From positions 1,488,001 through 1,552,000 of the forward strand of contig NZ_CP052909.1 in assembly GCF_014295415.1 (NCBI RefSeq): a stretch of 64,000 bases of DNA, read 5' to 3'. The notes beneath the pieces were generated by a model, which saw only the letters and a program-made list of their open reading frames with translations, did no database searches and had not been told where the DNA came from. This document shows, piece by piece, positions 37,393 to 46,641 of the stretch. The position numbers were made by a program, and so were the translations under genes. The DNA is from Constantimarinum furrinae. GTDB taxonomy: Bacteria > Bacteroidota > Bacteroidia > Flavobacteriales > Flavobacteriaceae. Numbering within the stretch: the stretch's first letter is position 1; each line of letters opens with the position of its first letter.

Positions 37393-37719
37393 ATGTATAA
37401 TTATAAAGCCAAAATAAATGAGGTCTGTGACGGTGAAACCGTAATGGCGATAGTGGATCTTGGGTTTTCTAATTATAAGGAATTAAAATTACGACTATAC
37501 GGTGTTAATGCTCCGAAAATACCGGATGAAGAACGGGAAGCAGGAATTATGACACGAGACTTGTTAAAGGAAAAGATCTTGAATAAGGAAGTTGAAATAC
37601 ACACTTATAAAAATAGAATTAACGGTGCTGAAAGTTATTTAGTAACTATTTTATTGGGAGATACAAACATTAATCGGTGGCTAATAGATAATGGTCATGC
37701 CGAACCTCTCAAAAATTAA
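37393..37719 (+). CDS. Small staphylococcal-nuclease-like protein
   Basis: 108 residues, no signal peptide. The order YKAKINEVCDGETVMAIVDLG then KLRLYGVNAPKIPDEEREAG and INRWLIDNGHAEPLKN follows the thermonuclease (SNase) fold. The first Asp pair is D-G-E, and the Arg of LRLYG corresponds to the catalytic Arg. Short intracellular SNase-like proteins of this length are seen in phages and bacteria. Catalysis is possible but not certain. It is monocistronic and ends at a bidirectional terminator. Confidence 0.75.
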   Translation: MYNYKAKINEVCDGETVMAIVDLGFSNYKELKLRLYGVNAPKIPDEEREAGIMTRDLLKEKILNKEVEIHTYKNRINGAESYLVTILLGDTNINRWLIDNGHAEPLKN

Positions 37720-37722
37720 AAA

Positions 37723-37750
37723 CCCTCCTAAAAGGAGGATTTTAAATTAT
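37723..37750. terminator. Bidirectional terminator between convergent genes
   Basis: CCTCCT (37724-37729), AAA, AGGAGG (37733-37738), with A-run before and T-rich sequence after, serving both the SNase-like gene (+) and the DUF4136 gene (-). Confidence 0.75.
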
Positions 37751-38286
37751 TTTTTTGAAACCGAACCGGGAGGATATTCTGCAAGGATCTCCCTTACTAT
37801 TTCTCTTATCCTTTCTTCTTTTTCGTCTATGTCATCGGTGATTAGCTTAGCACTGCCAATGCCTTGCCAAACCAATTCATTGGTTTTAGCGTCAATAAGG
37901 TCGATGTATAACGAACCTTCTGTAGAGCGAGAAACTGTATTCCCGTAATACCCGCCGTACCACCATGGATTCCATCCCCATCCGTAACCGTAATTTCGTT
38001 GGTAAACATCAACGCGTTCCCTCTCTTTGGTAAAAATACTTACCAACAGGGACGGAGAATCGGATTTTGACATGCCCTTGGCAGATAGTTCCGATTCGAT
38101 CGCTCGAAGAATTCGTTTTTTGTCCAGATCACTGATCTTGGCCTGGTCAATTCCTGGTTTATAGAAAGCAAAACTAGTGTAAGCGTTAAAATTGGCCTGG
38201 CGATCGTAATCTGATACCACCCTCACCGTAGTGCAGGACGTAAAGACAAAAAGCAACAGAACAGGTAAAAATCGTAATGTTTTCAT
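37747..38286 (-). CDS. DUF4136 lipoprotein
   Basis: 179 residues. Lipoprotein signal with lipobox (LLLFVFTSC). The mature part is a DUF4136 domain: VVSDYDRQANFNAYTSFAFY, ILRAIESELSAKGMSKSDSP, and LYIDLIDAKTNELVWQGIGS. A Trp/Tyr/Gly-rich loop (GYGWGWNPWWYGGYYG) is inserted, as in many members. Function unknown, outer-membrane or periplasmic. It lies 12 bases downstream of hutU on the same strand, so read-through from hutU is possible. Confidence 0.88.
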   Translation of the reverse strand: MKTLRFLPVLLLFVFTSCTTVRVVSDYDRQANFNAYTSFAFYKPGIDQAKISDLDKKRILRAIESELSAKGMSKSDSPSLLVSIFTKERERVDVYQRNYGYGWGWNPWWYGGYYGNTVSRSTEGSLYIDLIDAKTNELVWQGIGSAKLITDDIDEKEERIREIVREILAEYPPGSVSKK

Positions 38287-38298
38287 AGCATCAATTTT

Positions 38299-40278
38299 TT
38301 AATTAAATAAATTTTTATCAACGAAATTAGGAAGGGTGACTTTAAGGTTTGGGTTGGATGCCATGGCTCGCTTTATCGCGAATACCGCTTCTTCATTTCG
38401 TGCCCAACTTCGTCTTGCTATTCCGTTATTAACATCCCAGAATAACATGGATTCTAAGCGTCGCTGTGCGTCAGTACTACCATCAAGAACCATACCGAAT
38501 CCGCCGTTAATCACCTCTCCCCAGCCAACTCCACCGCCATTATGAATGCTTACCCAACTTGCTCCACGAAAACTGTCGCCTATAACATTGTGGATGGCCA
38601 TATCGGCGGTAAACTGACTTCCATCGTAAATATTTGAGGTTTCTCTATAAGGAGAATCCGTTCCGGAAACATCGTGATGATCACGACCTAATACCACAGG
38701 TCCTATTTCCCCGTTTGCAATGGCTTTATTAAATGCAGAAGCAATCTTGATACGTCCCTCGCTATCGGCGTATAAAATTCTCGCTTGAGATCCTACAACC
38801 AATTTGTTTTCCTGCGCACCGTTTATCCACTGAATGTTATCTGCCATTTGCTGCTGAATTTCCTTAGGAGCGTTTTTCTTGATCTCTTCCAGAACCGAAC
38901 AGGCGATTGCATCGGTTTTCTTTAGATCTTCAGATTTTCCTGATGCGCAGACCCACCTAAACGGCCCGAAACCATAATCGAAACACATGGGGCCCATAAT
39001 ATCCTGAACATAACTGGGATATCTGAAATCGATCCCGTTATCGGCCATTATATCGGCTCCTGCTCTGGAAGCTTCCAAAAGAAAGGCATTTCCGTAGTCG
39101 AAGAAATAGGTTCCTCTCGCGGTATGTAAATTAATTGCTTCGGTTTGACGGCGTAGACTTTCCTGAACTGCTTTTTTAAATGCTTCAGGATCATTGGCCA
39201 TCAATTCGTTTGCAGCTTCATAAGTCATTCCCACGGGATAATACCCTCCAGCCCATGGATTGTGTAACGAAGTTTGATCACTTCCCAGATCGATGTGGAT
39301 CTCGGCTTCAGCAAAGCTTTCCCAAACATCCACGACATTTCCATTATAGGCAATAGACACTGTTTCCTTACCTGAAACGGCCTGTTTGACACGAGTAATT
39401 AAAGAATCGATGTTAGAAATAACTTCATCTACCCAACCCTGATTGTGACGTGTGTGTGTTGCTTTAGGGTTTACTTCAGCACAAACCGTGACGCAACCTG
39501 CAATATTGCCCGCTTTGGGTTGAGCACCGCTCATTCCTCCCAGACCGGATGTCACAAACAATCCTCCTCTGGGAGATCTGTTTATTTTTCTAAACCCATT
39601 AAGGACAGTAATTGTAGTGCCATGAACGATTCCTTGCGGACCAATATACATATAGCTACCGGCGGTCATTTGCCCGTACTGTGTAACCCCCAGCGCATTA
39701 AATTTTTCCCAATCGTCGGGTTGGGAATAGTTGGGGATCATCATCCCGTTAGTGACCACACAACGTGGGGCGTCTTTATGAGAGGGAAATAATCCAAGTG
39801 GGTGCCCGCTATACATGACAAGGGTTTGTTCATCGGTCATTTCTGAAAGATATTTCATAACTAGGCGGTATTGTGCCCAATTCTGGAAAACAGCTCCATT
39901 TCCTCCATAGGTTATGAGTTCATGGGGGTGCTGTGCAACCTCGTGATCCAGATTGTTCTGAATCATAAGCATGATCGCTTTGGCTGCAGTGCTTTTGCCC
40001 GGATATTCATCTATAGACCTTGCGAAAATCTTGTGATCGGGCATGAAACGATACATATAGATCCTTCCATAAGTTTCCAGTTCTTTCTTAAATTCGGGAA
40101 GTAGCGTGGCATGATGTTTAGGCTCAAAGTATCGCAGAGCATTTTGAAGCGCTAGTTTTTTTTCCTCGACCGAAAGAATCTCTTTTCGTTTTGGGGCATG
40201 GTTAATCTTTGTGTCGTAGGTTTTCGGATTTGGTAATTGAGAAGGAATTCCCTGTATTATTTCTTCAGTAAAGGTCAT
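38299..40278 (-). CDS. hutU: Urocanate hydratase
   Basis: 659 residues, the long Bacteroidota form; enterobacterial urocanases are ~555. The NAD-binding loop GLGGMSGAQPKAGNIAGC is present, with YSGHPLGLFPSH, MGPMCFDYGFGPFRWVCASG and SWVSIHNGGGVGWGEVINGG. It hydrates urocanate to imidazolone propionate, step two of histidine degradation. Other hut genes are not in this window. Confidence 0.96.
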   Translation of the reverse strand: MTFTEEIIQGIPSQLPNPKTYDTKINHAPKRKEILSVEEKKLALQNALRYFEPKHHATLLPEFKKELETYGRIYMYRFMPDHKIFARSIDEYPGKSTAAKAIMLMIQNNLDHEVAQHPHELITYGGNGAVFQNWAQYRLVMKYLSEMTDEQTLVMYSGHPLGLFPSHKDAPRCVVTNGMMIPNYSQPDDWEKFNALGVTQYGQMTAGSYMYIGPQGIVHGTTITVLNGFRKINRSPRGGLFVTSGLGGMSGAQPKAGNIAGCVTVCAEVNPKATHTRHNQGWVDEVISNIDSLITRVKQAVSGKETVSIAYNGNVVDVWESFAEAEIHIDLGSDQTSLHNPWAGGYYPVGMTYEAANELMANDPEAFKKAVQESLRRQTEAINLHTARGTYFFDYGNAFLLEASRAGADIMADNGIDFRYPSYVQDIMGPMCFDYGFGPFRWVCASGKSEDLKKTDAIACSVLEEIKKNAPKEIQQQMADNIQWINGAQENKLVVGSQARILYADSEGRIKIASAFNKAIANGEIGPVVLGRDHHDVSGTDSPYRETSNIYDGSQFTADMAIHNVIGDSFRGASWVSIHNGGGVGWGEVINGGFGMVLDGSTDAQRRLESMLFWDVNNGIARRSWARNEEAVFAIKRAMASNPNLKVTLPNFVDKNLFN

Positions 40279-40283
40279 ATTTT

Positions 40284-40311
40284 TCAGTATTCAGTATTCA
40301 GTATTCAGTAA
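40284..40311 (+). repeat. Heptanucleotide tandem repeat upstream of hutU
   Basis: CAGTATT is repeated three times in a row from 40285, followed by a partial fourth copy (CAGTA). It lies six bases upstream of the hutU start codon, in its leader or promoter. Confidence 0.8.
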
Positions 40312-40360
40312 TTAGTGAGTAGCCACATATAGATAATTTATTAAAAGCTACTGAGACAGC

Positions 40361-40522
40361 CTACTTCTTTTTTTTGTTGAACCCATAGGGGCAATGTCTA
40401 CAGCCGCTTTCACAACAATAACCACGTTTTAAATGGTATTGTTCTGTAAAACATTTATAGCCTTCAGGAGTTAAGTAATAGTCTCCTTCTTCCAATTCTA
40501 TTTTTTTCTTCGGAAACAACAT
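40361..40522 (-). CDS. DUF5522 Cys-rich mini-protein
   Basis: 53 residues, ATG at 40522. LEEGDYYLTPEGYKCFTEQY then HLKRGYCCESGCRHCPYGF is the DUF5522 pattern, with Cys arranged C-x(12)-CC-x(3)-C-x(2)-C, likely a zinc or iron-sulfur site. The family is widespread and uncharacterised. On the minus strand TACTTTTG (40529-40536) fits the -7 box and ends six bases before the ATG, suggesting a leaderless mRNA. hutU follows 82 bases downstream on the same strand. Confidence 0.85.
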   Translation of the reverse strand: MLFPKKKIELEEGDYYLTPEGYKCFTEQYHLKRGYCCESGCRHCPYGFNKKKK

Positions 40523-40578
40523 AGATTACAAAAGTAACTATTAAGTCATTAACTTAGTACCGCCGTTAATCGCAATTT

Positions 40579-40902
40579 ATGCTTGTAGTACTGAGATATC
40601 TTTTGCCGAAAAATTATAACGGAATTGCAATTTGGCCTTTTATTATACTTAGAAATAAGGAATTGAAAAAGGATAGGGTGCTCATAAATCACGAACGCAT
40701 CCATCTTCGGCAACAACTGGAATTACTAGTTCTCCCTTTTTTTGTTTGGTACGGATTAGAATATTTAGTGCGACTTATTCAGCATAAAGACATGAGAAAA
40801 GCATATAAAAACATTAGTTTTGAGCGAGAGGCCTATAGCTGTGAAAAAGACCTCCATTATTTAAAAAAGAGGTCGTTTTGGAAATCTTTACAATTTATAT
40901 GA
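40579..40902 (+). CDS. Conserved mini-protein with HExxH motif
   Basis: 107 residues, no signal peptide. INHERIHLRQQLELL near residues 36-50 is an HExxH motif. A hydrophobic segment follows (LLVLPFFVWYGLEYLVRLI), then FEREAYSCEKDLHYL, where a downstream Glu could be the third zinc ligand. That layout resembles minimal gluzincin-type metallopeptidases or the catalytic core of M56 proteins. No experimental role is known to me. Its stop is two bases from the end of the convergent S74 gene. Confidence 0.65.
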   Translation: MLVVLRYLLPKNYNGIAIWPFIILRNKELKKDRVLINHERIHLRQQLELLVLPFFVWYGLEYLVRLIQHKDMRKAYKNISFEREAYSCEKDLHYLKKRSFWKSLQFI

Positions 40903-40904
40903 TG

Positions 40905-42356
40905 CTATTCATTTTTGCTTTTCTTTAGTTTGTCTAGCTCCATTTGTAATTTAACAAATGAAATTTCTAGCTGTTTTATTTTATCCTCCTGCGATTCAAT
41001 GATATTTTGCTGTTCTTGAATAGCTGAGGTTAAGATTGGGATCAATCCTATATAGTTCACTAAATGGTAGCCTGAGACCATATTTAATTCGGAATACGCC
41101 TTTATTGATTCCGAAGGATCAGGAATAGCTTTTTCAGAAACTACGAGATCGGGAAAAATTTCTTTTAAATCCTGAGCCATAAATCCATAAGAAATTTCGT
41201 CTGGATTGAAATTCATTCCTGGAAACTCGTCAGCTTTCCATTTGTATGTTTTAACTGAAAGTCTATTTATTTTATCGAGTACATTTCCATGACCAGATAG
41301 ATCGGTAATTTCTTTTTTCCATATTGATTCGGAAGGAGCATAATATCCGCCGGTTACCAAAATAGCTCCGGAAATATAACCGCCCCAACCTCCAGACGAT
41401 TGACTCGAATTCGAAGCGCCGTATACCCCTATACCGGCACCGGTGGTTGGCAAGTGAATGCCTCTAAGGGCAGACCCGATACCATCAGTATCACCTTCAA
41501 CACCGGAAAATCCATTCGCTGAATTAGTGTTGTAACCCGATAGTCCAACACCATTGATGCCATGATTATGGAATACTGCCATCGCTGTCGATCCGATATC
41601 CAAACCTCCGTTTGTCATGTGAAACCTATGGGACGGGGAATTATTCTGAATTCCAATACTATTCGATCCTGCATCAACAAAGAACATCTCCGTTTGAGAA
41701 TCACTCTCAATTCTGAAATCGAAATCATTACCGTCTTCGTTAATTACTGTTGAAGTTGCACTAACTAAAACCCTGTTAATTCCACCGGTAGATAATCCAA
41801 TTGTATTTGCGGCGTTTCGATAGAATCCTGTATCGGTATCCCCATTCCAAGTATATACTGGAAGTGCAGCCGTTCCGTTGGTATGGGCCCTAAGCTTTCC
41901 GCGGTTGGTAGCATTGCCCCCCGATATTTCAAAAGCATTGGTTGCAGCAGTCTTAAATAATAATCCCGAATTATCTGAAGTTCCGATGTAGTTTGTTGCT
42001 GTTGAAGTTCCGGCATTTCCGGTTAATGTCCACTTGTCGTTTGCAGTAGTATTTATTTGAATCCAGCCTAAGCCATTGTTATAATAGAATCCCGGTGTTA
42101 CATCGTTTATGGTCGCAGTATTATATACTGTCATACCCGCCACGTGTGCAGTAAGCGGTGCGAAACTTGAGGTTGAGGTTAGTGCCACTCTGGGAAGCAA
42201 TAAGCCGCCGGGCGCAACTGTAGCATCTATATCGAGCAATGCATTTGAATTGGGTGAAGTGGTGCCGATCCCAACCTGTCCGAATGTAAACAGCGAAATA
42301 TGCAATAAAATAAGGGTAGGAAGTAAGCTTCTGAAACAAAGTGAGGTTAGTTTCAT
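40905..42356 (-). CDS. Secreted VGIGT-module protein with C-terminal S74 (tail-fibre chaperone) domain
   Basis: 483 residues with a signal peptide (ending LLHISLFTFGQ). The N-terminal module starts VGIGTTSPNSNALLDID and runs to GFYYNNGLGWIQI. A Gly/Asn-rich middle follows, with phage-fibre-like phrases (FRIESDSQTEMFFVDAG, VYGASNSSQSSGGWGGYI). The C-terminal 130 residues are an intramolecular chaperone of the S74 type: SESIWKKEITDLSGHGNVLD (possible Ser/Lys self-cleavage site), YGFMAQDLKEIFPDLV, and a closing coiled coil. Such domains help trimeric fibres fold and then cut themselves off. This looks like a surface fibre, not a prophage remnant, since no phage genes are nearby. Confidence 0.85.
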   Translation of the reverse strand: MKLTSLCFRSLLPTLILLHISLFTFGQVGIGTTSPNSNALLDIDATVAPGGLLLPRVALTSTSSFAPLTAHVAGMTVYNTATINDVTPGFYYNNGLGWIQINTTANDKWTLTGNAGTSTATNYIGTSDNSGLLFKTAATNAFEISGGNATNRGKLRAHTNGTAALPVYTWNGDTDTGFYRNAANTIGLSTGGINRVLVSATSTVINEDGNDFDFRIESDSQTEMFFVDAGSNSIGIQNNSPSHRFHMTNGGLDIGSTAMAVFHNHGINGVGLSGYNTNSANGFSGVEGDTDGIGSALRGIHLPTTGAGIGVYGASNSSQSSGGWGGYISGAILVTGGYYAPSESIWKKEITDLSGHGNVLDKINRLSVKTYKWKADEFPGMNFNPDEISYGFMAQDLKEIFPDLVVSEKAIPDPSESIKAYSELNMVSGYHLVNYIGLIPILTSAIQEQQNIIESQEDKIKQLEISFVKLQMELDKLKKSKNE

Positions 42357-42391
42357 AACAGTATTAATTAGGGAGTTAACATATTGAGAGT

Positions 42392-42399
42392 CAAATATA
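42392..42399 (-). promoter_or_regulatory. -7 promoter box of the S74 protein gene
   Basis: TATATTTG on the minus strand fits TAnnTTTG exactly. Predicted start is near 42385, about 29 bases before the ATG at 42356. No good TTG -33 is seen at normal distance; paired TCGA repeats lie about 50 bases further upstream. Confidence 0.5.
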
Positions 42400-42443
42400 T
42401 TAACAACCTTAACTCAAAATAAATATAATGTAAGAAATATTTA

Positions 42444-42478
42444 AAAATTTCGATGAATTGTCAATTAAATCGATAAGA
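42444..42478 (-). promoter_or_regulatory. Paired TCGA-core direct repeats, site 3 of the surface-protein array
   Basis: Two TCGAT sequences start at 42450 and 42470, exactly 20 bases apart, each in AT-rich flanks (AATTTCGATGAATT and TTAAATCGATAAGA on the plus strand). The same arrangement is found upstream of the 48284 and 50679 starts. Probably a regulator binding site; the factor is unknown. Confidence 0.5.
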
Positions 42479-42560
42479 ATAAAGGAATATGATAAGTAAA
42501 AGGATGTAATTAAATAAGAAGTATAAATTATCTTGCTGCGTAATGCATGGTATCATATTT

Positions 42561-42592
42561 AAAAGCCCATCTGAATTTTCAGATGGGCTTTT
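42561..42592. terminator. Terminator downstream of the choice-of-anchor B gene
   Basis: Perfect 14-bp stem: AAAAGCCCATCTGA, loop ATTT, TCAGATGGGCTTTT. It lies 35 bases beyond the stop at 42627 on the minus strand and is symmetrical enough to work in both directions. Confidence 0.88.
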
Positions 42593-42626
42593 AACGGGGG
42601 TCTACATTGGTGTCTAAAAAGCGTAA

Positions 42627-45600
42627 TTAATCTTTAATTACCTTTTTCGTCACTGTGCCTAGGTCTGTTTCAATTTTTACAAAATAGATTCCGGTATTTA
42701 GACTGGACAGGTCTAAAGTGTAATTGTTTTTCTTTCCTTCAATAGTCTCAGCGATTCTTCTTCCTCTAATATCGTGTACTTCAAGATTTGAAATATATGC
42801 AAGTGGAGAAGAAATAGTTAAGAATTCCTTTGTTGGATTTGGGTAAATTGAGATTGAGTTAAATAAATTATCTAACGGTCCTAAGATCGAATCAACAACA
42901 AACTGAAGCGTAAATCGGCTATTAAAAACTCCTTTACCACTTGTAAAAGTGTAATTAGTGGTGTTTAAATTTGTAACTGTGTTCGCTATGTTATCAATTA
43001 AGAATACTGTAGAATTCGGCAAGACCTCACCTTCAATCGAAGCAATTGATATGGTGAACGATGCATTTGCTTCAACCTGCGAAGCAAATCCCATAGGAAT
43101 TTTAATTGCAGGATCGAAAGCTCCCCTGTTTTGAATTCCAAGTTGTCCTGTACCGTCATCTAGATGAGAATATAGGGAAATGGTGGTAGCTAATCTGTCG
43201 GCGTCATATAGTTCATCCATGCCTTCGCTTGCCTGAGGATTAAAACCTACCAAGGCATGACTTCCGATGTTATAGTCATTGCTCCTCACCTTTAACATTA
43301 TTTTTTCAACACCTTCTTCCGGAATTCTTAAGGTATTATTGCCACTAGTAAGTCGCATAGCGTTTGTGAATGTCACTTCATTTCCAACGCCTCCTGCAAA
43401 TGCCTTAATTGCAAATCCTTGCCCTGTTGAAATTATTCCATTAGGCGTTGTACTGGTTCCCGGGTCATTTGCTGCGGGAAGAGCACCACCTGGAATGTAC
43501 ATCGAGATGTCATCCATACTAAAATTAAGAGAACCATAGCCTGGAATAGAAGTACTTGGAGGCGTCAAATGTTCCCAGAAATATACTCTGTCAATTACGC
43601 TATTACCCGCTATAAGGGCATCAGCCGAAATAGGAGAAGCATATGGATTTGCCAGGACATTGGGTGTGCCATCAGGATTGGACCCTGCTCCATTATAGGT
43701 GATATTTCTCGTTACGTCTCCATTGTTTAGTGTTCCCATAGAATAGGTCATATCGTAGGTGATATTCGCAGGATCGGTGTATCCTGATTGCGGGCGCACA
43801 ATATACCCTTCTCCCACATTAATCGCTCCATTATATGTGGTCCAGAAATCACCATTGTTATCGGCAAAATTAGTTCCTCCAGCAGGTACTCCCGGGTGGG
43901 GAATAAAGTTAGAAGGGTCGTGATTAAGCACCAAGAAGGCGTTCGTAAATACTCCATTTCTAATTTCGCTAGTCATAGGACTACCCATGATCATAAAATC
44001 ACGATTTTGGAGTACGGGAGTCGTTAATTCAACATTAATAGTTCCGTTATTAACAACCGAAGCATCTGGATCAGTTTGAACAACGATACCTTCATGCTCA
44101 ACTATTAGCGTTCCGTTTACCGCAATATCTTTGGTAATATTTAGATAATCGTCGGCAGCAATGGTTAAGGTGCTTGAAGCATCTACTTCGCAAGTACATG
44201 CGTCAATACTTCCGTTTCCTATTGCCGATGTGTTATAGTTGGTGCTAATTTTTGCATTAGAGCCAACTTCAGGTGTTCCATTCGACCAAACACCAGCACC
44301 GAGATAACTAGTGGTTTCTGCAGCCACAGTAATGGTCGCAACACAAGAAGCAGAATTTCCATAATCATCCTCTACCGTATATGTTACATCGAAAGACTCT
44401 CCAACATCGTCACAGGTAAAAGTGGTTTGACCTGTGATGGATCTGTTTACAATTCCAAAATTATCTGTAGATCCGCCGTCAAGATCAATAGGGTTTACCG
44501 TAACAGTTCCGGTTGTTTTATCTAAAGTGGCTGTTATATTCTGACATACGATTACAGGATCTACATTGTCATAATTAGGATCTTTTACTATAAAAAATCC
44601 AGTGTTATAATTGCTTACGATGAGATTTCCACTTTCAAAAAACGGATATATGTTCCAGGCTCCGTTAAAACTGGCACTATTGGTAGAAGGATATGTATCG
44701 AAATAGCTTACCTCTGTTAAATTTTGATTTTCGATGTCATCAACTTTCAGTATTCTTACTCCGGCCGAATAACTTGCCATGTAAAATCTGTTTCCTCTTA
44801 CATAACCGTTGTGATCAATAGCTGCCGTTGTGCCGGCATGATAAAAATGAATACTCGGGTTATCTAAATCAATTAGGTCTAAAACTATAGTTCGTGTGTT
44901 TCCTATTCCAGCCATAGCCTCATCTTCCTCATCTCCGAGGAGGAAGTATCTCTTGTCTTCAGTAAACCAACCCTGATGTGTATATCTAAAATTTGAATAT
45001 GTGATGGTAGAAATTACCTGTACACTAGATTTATTAGTTACGTCCAGAATTACAACTTCGTCCTCATTACTTCCAATAAAGATTTCCCTACCCTGATGAT
45101 CGGGGTCCGGACCGTCGTAAATTACAACTTGTGCATCATGCGTATATCCCTTGCCGTTATAACCACCCATACTAACCGGACTTGTTGGATTAGTGATGTT
45201 GATAAAATGAGGGCCTCCACTATAAATATTTGCTCCTAACACATAGGCTATTCCAGTATCTTCGTTAATAATTATATTATGAGCATCTCCGAAATTACCG
45301 TAATGAGCATCGGCAGTAAAGGTTCTATTGGCATTTGTAGTGAGTCCTCTTAAACGTGTAAGGTCAAAAACCTGCATACCATGACCACTTGCTTCACTCA
45401 CTATGAAGGCATGGTTGTTATATGTTTTTACGTCCCTCCATAATGTACTCGAATTATTGTGAGACATTAATCTTCCAAGCCTCCTGGGGTTTACCGGATC
45501 GGTAATATCTATAAAGAATGTACTGTTGTTTAATCCAACAATTGCGTATTCCTTCCCATCAAGTGGATCTGTCCAACCCCAAGAATCATTCCCGGAGGTT

Positions 45601-45743
45601 GCCCCAAGTTGAGACAACGAGAAGTATGATTGCAAATCTAATCCATCACACGGATAAGAGCCTGCACTCCCTCCTGAACATGGAGTTTGTGCGTTGATAA
45701 TTGAAAAATTTAAAATCAGCGTAATAAAGAAGATTTTTTTCAT
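42627..45743 (-). CDS. Choice-of-anchor B family protein with T9SS C-terminal sorting domain
   Basis: 1038 residues with a signal peptide (MKKIFFITLILNFSIINAQ). Residues ~25-400 are the choice-of-anchor B / LVIVD-type propeller (GNDSWGWTDPLDGKEYAIVG, FFIDITDPVNPRRLGRL, HNGYVRGNRFYMASYSAGVR). A HYR-like Ig domain follows (~400-475, VIVCQNITATLDKTTGTVTV), then a long beta-rich region. The last ~75 residues (ISIYPNPTKEFLTISSP ... GIYFVKIETDLGTVTKKVI) are a type A T9SS sorting signal. It is exported and probably attached to the cell surface or released. Last gene of the 48284-to-42627 run. Confidence 0.92.
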   Translation of the reverse strand: MKKIFFITLILNFSIINAQTPCSGGSAGSYPCDGLDLQSYFSLSQLGATSGNDSWGWTDPLDGKEYAIVGLNNSTFFIDITDPVNPRRLGRLMSHNNSSTLWRDVKTYNNHAFIVSEASGHGMQVFDLTRLRGLTTNANRTFTADAHYGNFGDAHNIIINEDTGIAYVLGANIYSGGPHFINITNPTSPVSMGGYNGKGYTHDAQVVIYDGPDPDHQGREIFIGSNEDEVVILDVTNKSSVQVISTITYSNFRYTHQGWFTEDKRYFLLGDEEDEAMAGIGNTRTIVLDLIDLDNPSIHFYHAGTTAAIDHNGYVRGNRFYMASYSAGVRILKVDDIENQNLTEVSYFDTYPSTNSASFNGAWNIYPFFESGNLIVSNYNTGFFIVKDPNYDNVDPVIVCQNITATLDKTTGTVTVNPIDLDGGSTDNFGIVNRSITGQTTFTCDDVGESFDVTYTVEDDYGNSASCVATITVAAETTSYLGAGVWSNGTPEVGSNAKISTNYNTSAIGNGSIDACTCEVDASSTLTIAADDYLNITKDIAVNGTLIVEHEGIVVQTDPDASVVNNGTINVELTTPVLQNRDFMIMGSPMTSEIRNGVFTNAFLVLNHDPSNFIPHPGVPAGGTNFADNNGDFWTTYNGAINVGEGYIVRPQSGYTDPANITYDMTYSMGTLNNGDVTRNITYNGAGSNPDGTPNVLANPYASPISADALIAGNSVIDRVYFWEHLTPPSTSIPGYGSLNFSMDDISMYIPGGALPAANDPGTSTTPNGIISTGQGFAIKAFAGGVGNEVTFTNAMRLTSGNNTLRIPEEGVEKIMLKVRSNDYNIGSHALVGFNPQASEGMDELYDADRLATTISLYSHLDDGTGQLGIQNRGAFDPAIKIPMGFASQVEANASFTISIASIEGEVLPNSTVFLIDNIANTVTNLNTTNYTFTSGKGVFNSRFTLQFVVDSILGPLDNLFNSISIYPNPTKEFLTISSPLAYISNLEVHDIRGRRIAETIEGKKNNYTLDLSSLNTGIYFVKIETDLGTVTKKVIKD

Positions 45744-45783
45744 GATTTCGGGGTTAGTTAATATGAGATTGTTGCTTTTCTAA

Positions 45784-46617
45784 TTAGTCAATAAATGTAA
45801 ATTCTATCGCACATGGTAGGCCGCCTACACCAACATATCCTCGCCCATCCCCAGAGTTACCGTTATCTACGAAGTGATCTGCGACAAAAATATCTATTTC
45901 TAACTTAAAATTGTAGGTTTGTCCAGCCGTTAGATTAACATAGAGTACCATAGAGGTATCATGCTTAAATTGTTCATAATAGGTTCCTCCATTAATACCA
46001 TCATTATAGATTGAGTAGGAGTGTGTGTACATTAAATAGGGGGTTCCATTAAAAGTAAACCTAAAGAGACCTTCCATGGTTGCCATCTCGATATCTCCGG
46101 AGACAGGAAGATTTATTCTGCCTGCTGCAAAATTGAAATTTCCTTTTATTCTGTAGGTCCCGGTATATTTAGGTGTAAAACTGGTTCCAGTACCTAAGCC
46201 GGGGATTTCGGCCCAATTGGAACTACCAGTATTATATGAAGTATCTCCGGTGACAGTTCGTACGCCTAAAGTTGTTTGCTCAAATAATTCTGAATCTTGT
46301 CTAAGGAATTGTGGATTCCATTGTGACCCGTTCCAGGCATAAATTCCGGGAGATACATCGTTAGATCCGGTTGTAGTTGTATTGGTGTTAAAAACCACAG
46401 TACCTTCAACTATGGCCCCCCCGTTGGGATTAACCACAGGAGAGGCTAGAATTGTACTTGTTAACGCAACTTTTGGAAATACGAAACCTGTAGAATTGTT
46501 AAACTGCATGTCTAGCATTCCTTCCGGAGCATCGGTTCCGATACCTACCTGCCCCTGAGATAAAAAGGGGCATAGTATAAAGGACAAGCAAAGTGTAATC
46601 TTTGAAATAAGTTTCAT
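45784..46617 (-). CDS. VGIGT-module secreted protein, paralogue A
   Basis: 277 residues with a signal peptide (LISKITLCLSFILCPFLSQG). The N-terminal module reads VGIGTDAPEGMLDMQF, then VFPKVALTSTILASPVVNPN and NDVSPGIYAWNGSQW. The C-terminal ~150 residues form a beta-sandwich-like domain (FTPKYTGTYRIKGNFNFAAG, LYVNLTAGQTYNFKLEIDIF) ending GLPCAIEFTFID with one conserved Cys. No T9SS tail is recognised. The fold recalls C1q/TNF-like jelly rolls, but this is a guess. Third of three tandem paralogues. Confidence 0.8.
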   Translation of the reverse strand: MKLISKITLCLSFILCPFLSQGQVGIGTDAPEGMLDMQFNNSTGFVFPKVALTSTILASPVVNPNGGAIVEGTVVFNTNTTTTGSNDVSPGIYAWNGSQWNPQFLRQDSELFEQTTLGVRTVTGDTSYNTGSSNWAEIPGLGTGTSFTPKYTGTYRIKGNFNFAAGRINLPVSGDIEMATMEGLFRFTFNGTPYLMYTHSYSIYNDGINGGTYYEQFKHDTSMVLYVNLTAGQTYNFKLEIDIFVADHFVDNGNSGDGRGYVGVGGLPCAIEFTFID

Positions 46618-46641
46618 AATATACTTCTTTTAGTATAACAG

